NCBI RefSeq assembly: GCF_016086655.4
Contig: NC_052140.2
Coordinates: 13,392,001 to 13,456,000, forward strand
Length of the DNA stretch: 64,000 nt
Source of the DNA: Lepeophtheirus salmonis
Lineage: Eukaryota; Arthropoda; Copepoda; Siphonostomatoida; Caligidae
Reading direction: 5' to 3'
Part shown: piece after piece, positions 20,778-31,841 of the stretch
Layout of the letters: each line of letters begins with the position of its first letter
Position numbering within the stretch: the stretch's first letter is position 1
Notes under the pieces: generated by a model
The model's input: the letters and a program-made list of their open reading frames with translations, nothing else
What the model was told of the DNA's origin: nothing
Database searches by the model: none
Position numbers and translations under genes: made by a program

Positions 20778-23369
20778 CTATAACATAAATTCTTCGGGGA
20801 TACCAAAGTTTCTGATCTCGTATCGAGGCCGATCTTGAAACCAATATCTGTGATATAAAATAAATAAACCATGTATATACTACTCCAATTAAATTTTTGT
20901 AAAAGTTCGATGCTGTAATATTTTATGGCAAATATATTCCAGACTCTAAAAAGTTTCAATTTCGCATTTTCCCCTTAAATTATTTGAAATGATATTATGT
21001 TATATTGATTTTCAAATGTCTCTATACTAAATTGATATGGGAACCTACACTTGGAGCACCTTTACGTCATAAAAAATGGTTCTGTCGAATACAGAATTCC
21101 ACAAATTTCTATTCCATGAAATTCTTCTTCATTTCTAAGATAACCCCGTTTAAAATATTATCAGAATGTCAATATTCCTTAATTCCCCCATTAATGAACA
21201 AGGAATTATGCGGCTCGAGATTTATAAAAGTCCTGCTTATGGCAAGGAATCTACATTTTATGGCCAATTATTTTTGGTATAATAAATATTAAAAATTTAC
21301 ATGTATATAATGTTTTATTTATCTGAATAATGTTTTGGTTATTGCATATATTTGAATATTTAGCTAGTTTTAATTTAGTTTCAGTGATTTTAATTAACTG
21401 TTTAATTAAAAGATGTTGTATTGTTTTTCCTTTAAATTTCTAAGATTATTTTCTTTTTCTAAAATTATAAATTTGTAGCTATTATTATAGAAATATATAC
21501 GGAACCTCATCAAAACTTAAGTGTATTAGTTTGATGCCCACATTAATGTTCGTATATTTCATATAAATTTGTAAAAAAAATAGATGCTGATTAATAAGAA
21601 TAACGCATTTAAATGATATTATTATTAAAATCGTTAAACTGTTCATCATGTAATAAAATATGTTTTATTTTGGGGTTTCTTTTTTATCCAGTTCATTTTC
21701 CATGTTGTGAAAAGGATGTTCACTAACGGAGGGTATGGTAATTGTCATTAAGGATATTTTTGTTTTAGAACTCTAATATAATAAGTATACTAAAGTATCC
21801 AAATGCCAATACCAATTTTAGCATCGAAGCTGATAAAAAAATGTTGGTATTCTGACGACACTAATCGAAACATAATAATATTTTTTTTTTACTTAATCGA
21901 TGCATAATTTCAAGGTACAGATTTTAAATTACGATCTTTTTAATAGAAATCTAATCAATGAAAAATTATATTAGACACATTCAAAAACCAAATAACATAA
22001 TTTGTATTTATAGTTTTTTGTTACTTTTTCAAAAAAACTAAATCCGTTCTTTGCTCTTGATAAATATTAATAAACAAAAGTTCATTTTTATAAAAATTAA
22101 CTAAAGTTTTGTTTTTGGTAATTAAGACCGTTATTTCTAATTCCATGATTTTTTTACTCTACCGTTAAAGAAAAATGATTAAGATATAAAAAAAAATCAA
22201 AGACCATATACCGTTAAAAATTTTACGTAAAAAACTTTATAAAAATTTTATTACAAAAAAAAACCACTAGTATAATTTTAAAAAAATAATAAAATTACTT
22301 AACTCAATCTGACCTAGAAATGGTCATTCAAATATATTTCCTTCTCTAGAATCAACAAAGTTCATGAGTATAACTTATACCGAGCGCGTTGTCTATTAGG
22401 CTACGTTGTTCCATATGTGTTTTGAGGAGCTAACTGATAAAAATTTTTATTGATGTTTTATGGTTAAAAGTGGGATTTTTGTAAGAGGGCGAGGTGAAGG
22501 CTGGCGTGAGCTATATTTTATTACTGAATTAAGACACTTGTTAGTACCAGCTGCCTCTTACAAACCTTAAATTCATTTCTAAGATGGTACACTGTCAAAA
22601 ATGGAAATCAGTATATTTTAGTCAAATCACTCTCAAAAAATTTCATTGAATACCCACACATAAATGAAATTGAACCAATCTGTTAATTAATACACTTAGT
22701 ACGTTAAAGCATATTTGGACAAAGCTGGCGTATCATCCTCACCCTAATGCACATACAATATCTTAGCTACCCAACTAGTGTTGAATGTATGTTGTGAATG
22801 CTTAATTTTCTTGGAACTGATCCAAGAAAATTTAAGACGGAAAGGTAATAAACAAAACAATATTAGGAAGAGAGAGAAAAAAATAATTATGAATAAATCC
22901 TTACAATAAATATATATTTATGTAACATTTCGCAAATTGAATTATGAATGTTTCTACACAGTAGGTATCGGCTACTCTAAGTGCAATTTGCAGAGCCTTT
23001 AAAGGATAAATCATATTATTTTGTAGATATATATTGACAAAAAATTTTCTGGAAAAATACCTATAGAACATTTTTGAAAAAAAGCATACTTGATTGCATT
23101 GATGTTGATGGAGCACGAAAGTAGGAACCCACTTTTGCAAGGCTGCAATACTCATATCTTTCACAAAGGAAATAATTGTTCAGCGAGATATTGGGAACTA
23201 TCGTGAAAGATTCGAAATAGTTAAATGTTAGATTTCAGAGCAATTCTTTGTTGGAGTCAAACCACATTCCAGTAGAGAAACTTAGCTCGTCATTAATTTG
23301 TACCTAGAGGATGCATCGAAAAGCAATGTAGGAGTGGAGTTCCAAATCAGTTTTTCTCTTAAGAAATCA
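20778..23369 (-). CDS. Candidate three-exon 3' end of an unknown gene
   Basis: Three minus-strand segments can be joined with matching phases: 23369-23304 (acceptor CGTCCTGTTTTCAG; DFLREKLIWNSTPTLLFDAS; donor CTAG|GTACAA), 21134-21066 (acceptor TTATCTTAG; NEEEFHGIEICGILYSTEPF; donor GAC|GTAAAG) and 20847-20778 (acceptor TTATATCACAG; YWFQDRPRYEIRNFGIPEEF, then ML and TAG). Exons are 66, 69 and 70 bp with phases 1/2, 1/2 and 1/stop. The product is not recognised. Weak points are the poor pyrimidine tract of the middle exon, the read-through alternatives, and the possibility of a pseudogene. Another open stretch at about 23081-23242(-), containing NNYFLCERYEYCSLAKVGSY, may belong to the same gene but does not fit the phases. 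Confidence 0.33.
21300..22370. other. AT-rich non-coding stretch
   Basis: Very AT-rich with many homopolymers. No gene or repeat is recognised. It would be intronic if the minus-strand gene model is right. Confidence 0.4.
22371..22418 (-). repeat. SINE-1 head fragment
   Basis: The reverse complement CAACGTAGCCTAATAGACAA followed by CGCGCTCGG matches the tRNA-like head of SINE-1. The tail is absent. Confidence 0.45.
22485..22600 (+). repeat. RepB fragment
   Basis: The segment GAAGGCTGGCGTGAGCTATA, then ACTGAATTAAGACACTTGTT and AGTACCAGCTGCCT, matches the left part of RepB at 38275, 38975 and 47120. The right half is not present. Confidence 0.5.
22601..23296. other. Mostly non-coding stretch
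   Basis: The segment near 22720-22760 (ATCCTCACCCTAATGCACAT) resembles one at 54030-54060 and may mark the end of a small element. The only coding-like part is the minus-strand stretch at 23081-23242 mentioned under the candidate gene. Confidence 0.35.
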
Positions 23370-23459
23370 CTGAAAACAGGACGGAGCGAAATAAATCAAG
23401 GGTTAACGTGGGTGAAAAGCAATTATTGTTTTAAACTCAATGTGCTTAGATTCGACACT

Positions 23460-23570
23460 AGCTCGTTCCTACAGAAGAAATATTCATTATGAATTTGGAC
23501 TTCAACAAATGTTCATAGGTCAGATGAAGTAATTGTAATATAATAACGTTTACTGATGTATATAAATAGA
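23460..23570 (+). repeat. SINE-1 tail fragment
   Basis: GCTCGTTCCTACAGAAGAAA and then TAGGTCAGATGAAGTAATTG match the spacer and tail of SINE-1. Only one arm of the tail inverted repeat remains. Confidence 0.45.
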
Positions 23571-23716
23571 ACAAAGTTTGTCTGTAAATATAGATTATGT
23601 AGTATAGTATTTTTTAATGTATATGAGTTAAAAACTCATTTTTAACAACAAGCATGTGCTGTTAAAGTTCAACCAGGCAGTGATCTAGAGACTTAAGTAC
23701 TTCCTGGATCATCCCG

Positions 23717-24185
23717 TTGTATTTTTTTTTCTCAAGCCATTATTTGGGGAGATACAACAAACATCCAGCTCTGGTCATGGTCCTCGGTGTCGTGGCACCC
23801 GACTGCAACAACTATATGTTTACCCAAGATAGCGCCCAGGTACACACCTACAAGAAGGTGCAGCATTTCTGTAGGGAGAACATGGCTGCTTTATGCCCAG
23901 CAGACTTCTGGACCTCCTCCTCGCTTGATGTGAACCCTCTTGGACTTCGATGTTTGGTATGTCTTGAAGGGCAAGAAAACCAAGATATCTCACCTGAATG
24001 TAGTTGTCCTGAAGGCTGTGATCATGGAGTAAGGAACAACTTTTCCCTGGACTTTCTCAATGCCATCTTTGCTTCTGTTCATCCCGTATTGAAGCCAAAT
24101 TTCAAAATGGAGGGGGGCATATTGAATAAACAGAGTAAAAAATTGTTTATTTACCAACTTTTGCTTCAATTTTTTGCCATAAAAA
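23717..24185 (+). pseudogene. Mar-3-type transposase pseudogene (C-terminal half)
   Basis: The frame (182 codons, TTG/ATG start not meaningful) contains VMVLGVVAPDCNN, MFTQDSAQVHTYKKVQHFCR (second catalytic Asp retained), FWTSSSLDVNP (third acidic region), then NNFSLDFLNAIFASVHPVLK and MEGGI. That is the DD34D order and close to 42174-42470. The N-terminal HTH and first Asp are missing. Homology ends near 24180, just before a different small element. Confidence 0.75.
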
Positions 24186-24210
24186 TGGTACAAAATAAAA
24201 ACATACGAAA

Positions 24211-24500
24211 GTATACCGGGTGGAGATTATTTAATTATCTAAACAATCTATATCTTTATTTATAAAGATTAATTCTTAACAAATACTAGTGATTGATTCT
24301 ATAAAAATCTATAGGAGCAGTTTCCAAACTGCAAGCTACGTCTCTCCACAGAGAGCTTAGTGAATTTATAAATGTAATGAAAACAAGAAAAATAATATTA
24401 TGTAGTCAACTAATGGGTTGAATTTAAAAAAAAATAATTCAAGAAAAAATGTTTTTTTTTTTTTTTTGTAAAGATAACTTTTCATCCCCGCCCTGTAAAT
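24211..24500. mobile_element. Small MITE-like element
   Basis: AGTATACCGGGTGGAGATTA near 24210 and the reverse complement of TCATCCCCGCCCTGTAAATA near 24480-24500 form an imperfect TIR bracketing about 290 bp of AT-rich, non-coding DNA. The ends resemble the Mar-2 type (CAGGG). It abuts the truncated end of the preceding transposase. Confidence 0.4.
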
Positions 24501-24889
24501 ATACTTATGCCTATACTAGGTTTGATCAATTAGCACAAATATACCCATCCATACCTATCTTAAACGTGGATTCTTTCCAAAGGTGCAATTTCAATCGTTA
24601 AAAAAAATTCTTAGACACAATACATATGTATTTTCAATTAGTTTTTTGTGTAATTTTGTTTTTATACTATGTTTAAACAGTATTTAAATGATAATTATGT
24701 GTCTAATCAAGCAGATTAATGAGTTGATAATTGGACCTTGTTCATAGTTCAAATCAATTATTATAACTATAGATAAATTGCTGTTTTTATCATTGCTGTA
24801 ATGAGGATATTATTCATTATATTCGAAAAAGTTATTGGAAACTCATCGTTTACAGGGGCCGACGATTTTGGCACGAAAACAATCTTTGT

Positions 24890-25440
24890 TTAAAAAAGCA
24901 ATAGACAGCTACCAATGTTTTGCATCTATCACTAAATGAAAATCCTTTCCTTCAGCCGCAATACCCTTTCCAATTCTGTTTCTAAAGGAAGTGCAAGGCT
25001 TTATCACTATGCTCCTGCTCACTACGGCTAACTCCTTCTTGATCAAATTTACCAGAGAATTCCAGGTTGTATTAGGATTTCTACATTTTGGTATGCGGTA
25101 CAAGATAGTTCCACACAAAATAGTGCATAGGACTAAGATTTTTATATCTTAGTGGTCATATCTCCCTTTCAGCCATGTCACTACAATTCTCTTTAAGCTA
25201 TTTTAGGATCTGTGACCTCAAAGACCTCTATCAACCTCTTTACCGTTCTCAAAGCAACATAATTGAGCTCAAGTACTTCCTTATTGTATATTTTGTCTAT
25301 ATTCATAAAATTGGATTTTAACCAGGTCTTCCAATATTCCTCATAACAAAATTTGAGACATGAGTCCCCCAACATGCAATTTTTTTTTAGTTTTAGTATT
25401 CTGTGCAAAGGTGAACATTGTCTTAAAAGTTTTTATTGAG
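24890..25440 (-). pseudogene. Tc1/mariner remnant (HTH-like part plus C-terminus)
   Basis: The minus-strand frame 25118-24909 contains SLVNLIKKELAVVSRSIVIK, SFRNRIGKGIAAEGKDFH, the standard transposase C-terminal helix and AEGG-type end. Upstream on the same strand, 25408-25193 ends in VALRTVKRLIEVFEV, resembling the HTH of mariner transposases. The catalytic centre between them is absent. The HTH assignment is tentative; the C-terminus is clear. Confidence 0.55.
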
Positions 25441-26284
25441 ATGTGAGCTGGTAGGGGTTGGTAAGGGGAAGCCATAAACCGCTCCAATATGCAATCCGTA
25501 AATTACGAGTTTTAGACCAACGACTTTGATCCAGGTTACGAATTAAATTCAAATGCCAATTTATTTGAGAGCTAGGTTTTACTATTTCCTATGTAGGATA
25601 AATTATGTATTAAATTTTGTTCCAACTTAATTACTGGAAGAAGTTTAAAAAAACATTTTCCAGACCCCTTAACATGAATATTTATCACTTCACACCCTGT
25701 TCCACCCTGGTTATTGATTGATTTTAAATTGTACTGCTTTAGTATTTCAACAAAGACCCATAGTTAGAAGAAACGCCTTTACGTTATGGAATCTGATAAG
25801 CAAATTTATTTGCAAGCTTTTTTTATTTTTCATACTCCCAAAATTTGAATATTATTGAAACAACTATTATAAATGTCATTTATAAGACATTATTTTATTC
25901 GCTAAGTAGTTAGTTGCATACGTGTGTGCACTGCTTTTGAGTTTTGATATGGTCACTTAAACATGGGAGGTATATCATAGCTACAAGATGTCGCTATATA
26001 TACATGGTGACAATTCCTTATTGGTCTTTTTTATTCAATATTTTTGGAAATTCATTAGTAATAACTCCTTTGCAAAAACAAAAAAAGCTTGAAAAGGGTA
26101 TAAAAAAATAACATTTAGGTATATATTTAATTTTGAGGGATGTATATATATATTTGTAAGTCATACGCATTTTAGAAAGTGCACGATGTTTTTTGTATTT
26201 GGCAATCTGAACAGTTTTTTATATTTCTCTGAGTATTTATTATCATTTATGTTATCAGCTTTGAAAATAGAACATCTAAGTATG
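25441..26284. other. Unassigned stretch
   Basis: A Trp-rich 50-codon minus-strand frame (about 25450-25590, with SRWSKTRNLRIAYWSGLWLP) is open but has no convincing splice acceptor. Otherwise the stretch is AT-rich with no structure. Confidence 0.3.
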
Positions 26285-26500
26285 TTTATGGAAGACGAAG
26301 AGTGACACCAAGGAGCTCATAAGAGTAACTCCTTGTAGAACTCAGAGTATAATTATGGGTTCACATCCGAGAAATTTCTCTTGATGTCTTTGTCTATTTC
26401 CTTCTTCCTCTTCATAGCTTTTGCACCTAAACAAGTAAAGCGTCGTAGACGCTATGCTGCTCACCACCATAACATTCATACAATTTGTCATTTGGATTTT
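26285..26500 (-). repeat. RepA interspersed repeat
   Basis: The reverse complement carries GAATGTTATGGTGGTGAGCA, TTTCTCGGATGTGAACCCAT, ACTCTGAGTTCTACAAGGAG and ACTCTTCGTCTTCCATAAAC in RepA order. Confidence 0.55.
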
Positions 26501-27190
26501 CGGTCTCTTTTTATTTAAAAACTCTCATGGCTTAGAATTTAGTGCTCTAAGGATGTGAAGGTTATACAATTTGGACGTCAGGGACTAAATTTTGGTGAAC
26601 CATCCTGATTGTACTTAAATTTTGACTACTTTAAGTACCGTTGTGGTTTAAAGCAAAAAAGAAGAAAAAAAATAATTATTGTAAATTTTCCATATTTTAA
26701 AACATTGTGTTTTCTCCTCTTTACTCACTAACTCTGACTTGTCTACACAAAAGTAGGCTAGAATGATTTTTCTTATTATTTAATGTGGATCCCATTTTTA
26801 TTCTTGGGATAATTTTTGTCTTTTATTCTTATGACCCCATTGGATGTGCCACAAATGATAGTTAAAGTAGTCAAAATTGATTTTTACAATAACAGATTAA
26901 GAAATTGATCGATTATATTTGAAAAAGGCAGTCTCGTGATAATATGATGTCATATTAGGTAATTAACTAATCAATACACGAATGTGCCAAGGTTGGATTA
27001 TAATTGGACTTTAAGTAAATTCATGATATGTATCCATAATGATTGAAAGGCAATGTGAAATAAATTGAGAAATAATACAGAGGTCGGAAGCAAAACGTGG
27101 ACTGTTAATAAATGCTAATTATGTAATTAAAGTAGAGAGGTTTTGTAATTTTGTCCTACATATTCCCAATCTCCTCTCCTTTCTGCATAC
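26501..27190. other. AT-rich non-coding stretch
   Basis: I see no supported feature. Confidence 0.4.
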
Positions 27191-27225
27191 GTAAACAATG
27201 ATAAACATTTTTCAAATCTTTCATC

Positions 27226-27960
27226 ATGAGTGAGCAAGAAGCAAAAAGGTAGAGGATCTCAGACTTTCTGAATGCAAAAATTGAGGTTGCAGAGATTATG
27301 GGTATTGTGCTCGAAGAGCCTCATTTGCAAGGTGGCCAAGATGAAAAAGGATGGAAAAGAACTCTCAAGGAAAGAAGAAAGTGGGGGACACAACTTGAAA
27401 TGGGATTCTGAGTTTCTGGGGGACCTGAAAAGAAGATCAAGGAGGACCCCAAAAAATCCATGAATCTACTCTCTAACGATTTTATCGTAGACGAGAGGAC
27501 AATCAGGAGGCTGTAAAGGAGGACTTGGGGTTATCCTCATACACAATGATTACACGCCACCTGTTGACGGACACTCTGAAGGAAAGGAGACTGCAGATGT
27601 GCAAGAAAGTTCGTGCGTGGATCAAAGTAAATGTATCCACAGTAAAAAAAATCTCTGACGAGAAGATTTTCACAGTGGACCAAGTCTACAACCGTAGGAA
27701 CGACCGTTGGCTTGGGGGATCACTAGAGGAGGTCAAGGGGGTGTTCCGTACAAAACATCTGGCAAGAAGATGTGTCCTGCTTTTTCAAGGTCGGCGAGAA
27801 AATCGGCCAGAAGGCCTTTAACAATGTGCTGAGTTTCACCATACTCCCATAGCTTAAGGACACCTACCCAGAGGACAGTATGTGCTGACCCAAGATTGTG
27901 CACCCTCACACACATCGGCCGAATGCCAGATGTTCTGCGTCAACAATATGGCTGATTTTT
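27226..27960 (+). pseudogene. Mar-3 transposase pseudogene (N-terminal two thirds)
   Basis: An ATG at 27226 begins MSEQEAKR, broken by a stop after eight codons. The HTH region (ISDFLNAKIEVAEIMGI) follows, then a second helix set (DFIVDERTIRRAVKEDLGLS) and RHLLTDTLKERRLQMCKKV. The first catalytic motif is KIFTVDQVYNRRNDRW with Asp intact. After frame changes the second is VLTQDCAPSHTSAECQ with Asp intact, and MADF ends the homology at about 27957. The C-terminus and right TIR are lost next to a RepA copy. At least three frame breaks are needed. Confidence 0.8.
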
Positions 27961-28059
27961 GATTTTTTTTCAAATAATTTTTTCGACAGCTGGCAAATAA
28001 CTAACTTCAGCTCACTTTCTTTAATAGTAAAGAAAATTGTGTGTAGTTTAGGGATATTA

Positions 28060-28390
28060 AAAAACATGTTTTGGAGGAGAGCAGCTGTTTTCATGACTTT
28101 TCATTAGATCAGTTACAATCAACAGTGGCAAGGGAGGAAAGGGAGAAGGACAGAAACAATGAGCTTGGCAAGAATTACTCGGATGTCAATCGTCAATTTT
28201 ACTCTATGTCCAACAAGGGCTTACAATTATAACTCTGCAACATATCCTCATGGTGACCCTTCGTCTTTTATCAAGACAAACGATTGTTTTCAGGTTTTGA
28301 ATATAATTGAAAAGGGAAGTCACTACTACTCAGGATTTAAATAATAATGTCAACAGCTGAGGAATAGAAAATTCCCTTTACAGATTACAA
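28060..28390 (+). repeat. RepA interspersed repeat, best copy
   Basis: It starts ACATGTTTTGGAGGAGAGCA and runs through CATTAGATCAGTTACAATCA, CGGATGTCAATCGTCAATTT, TATGTCCAACAAGGGCTTAC and TCAGGATTTAAATAATAATG. These blocks recur in the same order at 54938-55260, which makes the two the best pair for building a consensus. The 61-codon frame inside is not kept in other copies. Confidence 0.65.
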
Positions 28391-29160
28391 ATTCAAAAAA
28401 CCCCAAAAAAACAGTCCAACTAAAAATATACATGTTTTACATCCCTAATCTTAAACATAAATCAATGGGCTGCCAAGATATTGAGCTCTAAACTTGTTCC
28501 AGATTTAGCATTTCATACCTCTAATTCAACAACTATGTTTCAATTATGCGTCATTTGTGATGTAATCGTTGACGTACTTGGAAAAAAAGTATATTTAATT
28601 GTTCAAATGAATCCCATACATCATGATAGATGTTTGAGTTTTGCACACAAATAATAAAACATAAATGAAAGACTTTTTGTGGTGAATCTTCTTGTTTCAT
28701 AACTGTACATTATTATTTGGGGAGTCTGATGTAGCTATAGATTTTATTAGAAGTAAGTATTAGTAAAGACTTAGCGTTGCATTTTGATGATGGATATAAT
28801 AATAACAAAATTATTATTATTTTATAGTATATGTGAGATGTGAAATGGAAACAAGTTATTAGTATACATTTTGATTGCTAGTCAATAAATAAGTAGTAAG
28901 TTGTGATGGCCCGGCACAAATTATTCCTTGAAGTTAGCTCTAGCTAACACTACTCCATCATAACTTAATAGGGATTTGATGCAATAGATTGGGTAAGTAT
29001 AGATCAATTTTTCAAAAAATCAAATGTACCGTGTGGTGCATTGAAATCTGTAGAATTACTAATTTAATATTTAACGAAGGTTGAGCGATTGAAATTTATT
29101 CATATTTCAATATATTAAAGTATAAATAATTGAGCTATTTAGCTTACGTACACTTCCAGA
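28391..29160. other. AT-rich non-coding stretch
   Basis: Only a short inverted repeat (GTTAGCT-CT-AGCTAAC near 28933) was noticed. Confidence 0.4.
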
Positions 29161-29169
29161 AAATGACAC

Positions 29170-29690
29170 GTGAACGTGATCGATAAATTTCCATTGGAGC
29201 ACCACTACAAGCAGTTGGTTGTATATAGACGACCGTCTGCGCATCAGCAAGTCCAAAACTTTGTAGAGGAAGAAGGTTTCTGTCCAAAAAGGCCAAACTG
29301 GACCTGGAAGAGTAAAAGAAAGCAGCCTAGGACAATCCTTGAACAACTCTCGATACTTTCCTGATTCTAATCCGTTCGACTACACCTTTTAGTTGCATGT
29401 TGAGGTAAGGTCCTGCAGTGTCCGTCATCCAAACACGGAGGCTCTCAAAGCCACTGTCTGCCAGCCCTGATACGCAATGACAGAAGACTACACCTGTAGC
29501 GGGTGCCAGGCTTTCCGCCACCATCTGGAAGCCATCATTGTTGCTAATGTTGGCTGCATCAATGATTAAGATATCTCCGACACACTTCCATTCATAATAT
29601 TGCTTGTGTTGAAATTTTAATTAATATATCATGTTGAAGTTTAAAATTCAAAGTGTTCAGATTTTAATGAGCCACTCGGTAGAACAGAGT
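29170..29690 (+). pseudogene. Mar-4 transposase remnant with right TIR
   Basis: The + strand gives a degraded centre (29170-29364), then PDSNPFDYTF (SPDLNPxDY block, about 29362-29390). HPNTEALKATV and YAMTEDYTCSGCQAFRHHLE follow at about 29430-29530, with a C-terminus IIVANVGCIND. The end sequence around 29650-29690 is the inverse of GTGGCTCATTAAAATCTGAA, matching the TIR of the 43237-44114 element. The left half is missing. Confidence 0.6.
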
Positions 29691-29859
29691 GGAGACACAA
29701 AACTTGCAGTATCTTTTAATTAAAATTATATCCCCATTATTTTGAACCTCAAGGTCTCATTACACAACCAGACGAAAGCTAAATACAAAAATGAAAAAGT
29801 GTAAAACCACCATCCAAAAAGGCAGAAACCTTTGGCATCTACATCCGGAGATTCCTTCA
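29691..29859. other. Short spacer
   Basis: Sequence between two transposon remnants; nothing is recognised. Confidence 0.4.
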
Positions 29860-30210
29860 AAAATTCCTTCATTTAGGGGGTATAACGCCTCCAGCACACC
29901 CTCCTGCTGACACTCATGATAATATGACTAACTTCTGGCCTACATTCCCCCCCTGACATCAACCACCTAGACTTTGTAGTTTGAGGTGTCTTGGAGATGA
30001 ATGCACCTCCCATCCGTATTTGGATTCTCTCCGAGCAGCTATCATGACAGCAGTGTACGCCATGACCACGGCCTTTATCGTCAAGAGCTGTCAATCCGTC
30101 ATGTACATGCTGTTATTGTTTGTGAAGGAAGACCTATTCAAAATAAAGTTATGAAAATAAAAGTATTTTCTTGATTCCCTAAAAATCACGTTTTGGGTCC
30201 CCCTTTTTAA
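29860..30210 (+). pseudogene. Mar-8 transposase C-terminus
   Basis: Fragments NMTNFWPTFPP, then after a frame change LDSLRAAIMTAVYAMTTAFI and VKSCQS, match the DD34D C-terminal region and the copy at 8080-8545. As there, the 3' non-coding part has TTGATTCCxTAAAAATxA and ends in GTTTTGGGTCCCC (about 30192-30204). The minus-strand frame 29873-30094 is antisense. Confidence 0.6.
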
Positions 30211-30589
30211 AGGTTCTAATTTCCCGGGATATAGATTTTAAATTATTGAATCGTATTAGTAAATATGAAATTAATATATTTTTTGATTGTGTAATAAAAA
30301 ACAAAAAGTTTAAAGTGATTTTTTCCAAAAGTTATAAACCCTTTTTTGTCCATTAGGATCGTTGAATATTACTACATTACTAATTCCATGAATTCAAACA
30401 TTTAATTGAATTAACAAGGTAAATTCGGCAAAGTGAAGAAAAACTTGCACAAATAATTAAGTTATGTCATCCGTACAAAGGTATCATAAAAATAACATCT
30501 TACGTGGAAAAAGGATATATCAACTCCCATTTATTTTCTCAAGTTAATTGTCGCGTTTTGTTACTTTGTTTTTTAAGTTTTAGTCTTAC
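30211..30589. other. AT-rich non-coding stretch
   Basis: No supported gene. It would be intronic if the minus-strand exon at 30590-30681 is real. Confidence 0.4.
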
Positions 30590-30681
30590 ATATATTTTCT
30601 CCATTTAGATTTTGTTCAAAATTGTACGGAGGTAAGTTTTTTAGAGGCCCTATGGGTGCGGATTTTGCAACCAAACTCCAC
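30590..30681 (-). CDS. Candidate internal exon, unknown gene
   Basis: On the minus strand a strong acceptor (TTTATTGTTACAG, ending 30682) and a strong donor (ATAT|GTAAGA, starting 30589) delimit 92 bp. One frame is open throughout (phase 1 in, phase 1 out): WSLVAKSAPIGPLKNLPPYN followed by ten more residues. The Pro-rich composition differs from chance AT-rich frames. It lies 1.2 kb upstream of the bHLH gene on the opposite strand, and no neighbouring exon was found. The product is not recognised. Confidence 0.4.
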
Positions 30682-31514
30682 CTGTAACAATAAAATAATA
30701 ATAATAATAATTAGTGATAAACGATCTATTATTGCTGAATATATACCATTATTTACATATCATATATCGTACCAACTTGTAAGCATGTGATTCGTCATTT
30801 AATATGCATGTAATGATTAATTTAATGAAATATAAATAATGTAATGAAGGTTTTAATAATACATAATTATATGCAGGATTTCTCATAGTCGAGAAATCCG
30901 GGGAAAACGTGATTTCAGAAGAGATATTTTATACATGTAAATCTTAAATATTCACTGAAAAAAATATTATTACATTATGTTGACAGTTGATGACCTCTAA
31001 TTTGATAAACTACTATCAAACACTACTACACTTTTGTAAAAAAATCCTATCAAAACTTTAGCATTGGTCATTTCTATACTTGTAAACTTAAATTTGAGAC
31101 ATGAGGTGAATTTAATATATGCTGAACAATATGAAGAAAAAAAAAAGAATTTTATGATTGTTCAAATGAAATGAATCATAGTATTAATAGCCATAATAAT
31201 AGTACATTCTGACCTTAGCGAACACAGTATTCTTAGGTCAAGAAATTTGCTTTTTAATTCAATAGTTTTATCCTTATTCAAAATACATATAAGATATTAC
31301 AATGAAATTTCAGTATCTGGGGTGGATACCGGCTCCAAGGAGAAACAGAGGGTTAAGAAATACTGCTTAGTTTTGTAAAAATTTTTGATAAAAATGAACT
31401 TCTTTGTTGGATATTTGTTGATCCGTGATGTACCTTTGATGACCGTCATTTATATTGTTGAAACATCAACCACTCTCTTCCCCCTAAGTGGGAGATGTAA
31501 CAATATATTATTAT
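30682..31514. other. Upstream region of the bHLH gene
   Basis: AT-rich. It contains the perfect hairpin at 30876-30899 and a GC-richer patch at 31314-31375 preceded by a plausible + acceptor (AAATTTCAG). All three frames of that patch look protein-like, so none is called. A (TAA)n-like run lies near 30696-30712. Confidence 0.35.
30876..30899. other. Perfect 9-bp hairpin
   Basis: GGATTTCTC, a six-base loop ATAGTC, and GAGAAATCC form a perfect inverted repeat. It stands out as GC-richer than its surroundings and is not followed by a T run. Function unknown. Confidence 0.6.
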
Positions 31515-31841
31515 GAATATATATATACATATAAGACCTGGAATTAATACACAACTTTACGTCCTAGAACATAATAATAAATTGTCTTATTCTTTCTTGT
31601 TTTTCAAGACGCTGCTTGCGCTGACGAACGGAGCGCCGCAAAAAAAGAAAAAAAAGGATTTTCGCGTTTCAAGAAGAAAAAAAAAAATTTAAATCAAAAA
31701 TATATTTTTTTTCTTTCCTTCTCCTATGAATCAGTTCTAAGTCGATGTGCAAAAGTGTAAGAAGAAGGGAAGCATAGGATAGGATTTTTGAAAGTAGGCA
31801 CGGATCAATTCACCCTCCCTAAAAAAAAAGTGTATGTGAAA
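31515..31841 (+). promoter_or_regulatory. Putative promoter and 5' leader of the bHLH gene
   Basis: A TATA-rich segment (TATATATATACATATAAG, 31518-31535) is followed about 75-105 bases later by an isolated GC-rich patch (31609-31640, GCTTGCGCTGACGAACGGAG and following). After purine- and pyrimidine-rich runs comes the coding start at 31842. Three short upstream ORFs lie in the leader: 31726-31740 (MNQF), 31745-31777 (MCKSVRRREA) and 31834-31839 (ATG directly followed by TGA), the last only two bases before the main ATG. The transcription start is not known from sequence. Confidence 0.35.

Noticed and set aside
21005..21292. 95-codon + frame
   Set aside because: It begins at TTG and overlaps, antisense, the better-supported minus-strand exon candidate; it has no independent evidence.
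31314..31375. GC-richer + strand segment after AAATTTCAG as an exon
   Set aside because: All three frames look equally protein-like and no donor decides between them; composition alone is misleading.
31788..31841. N-terminal extension of the bHLH protein from TTG
   Set aside because: A proper ATG in good context follows at 31842, and the extension would ignore eukaryotic start-codon preference.
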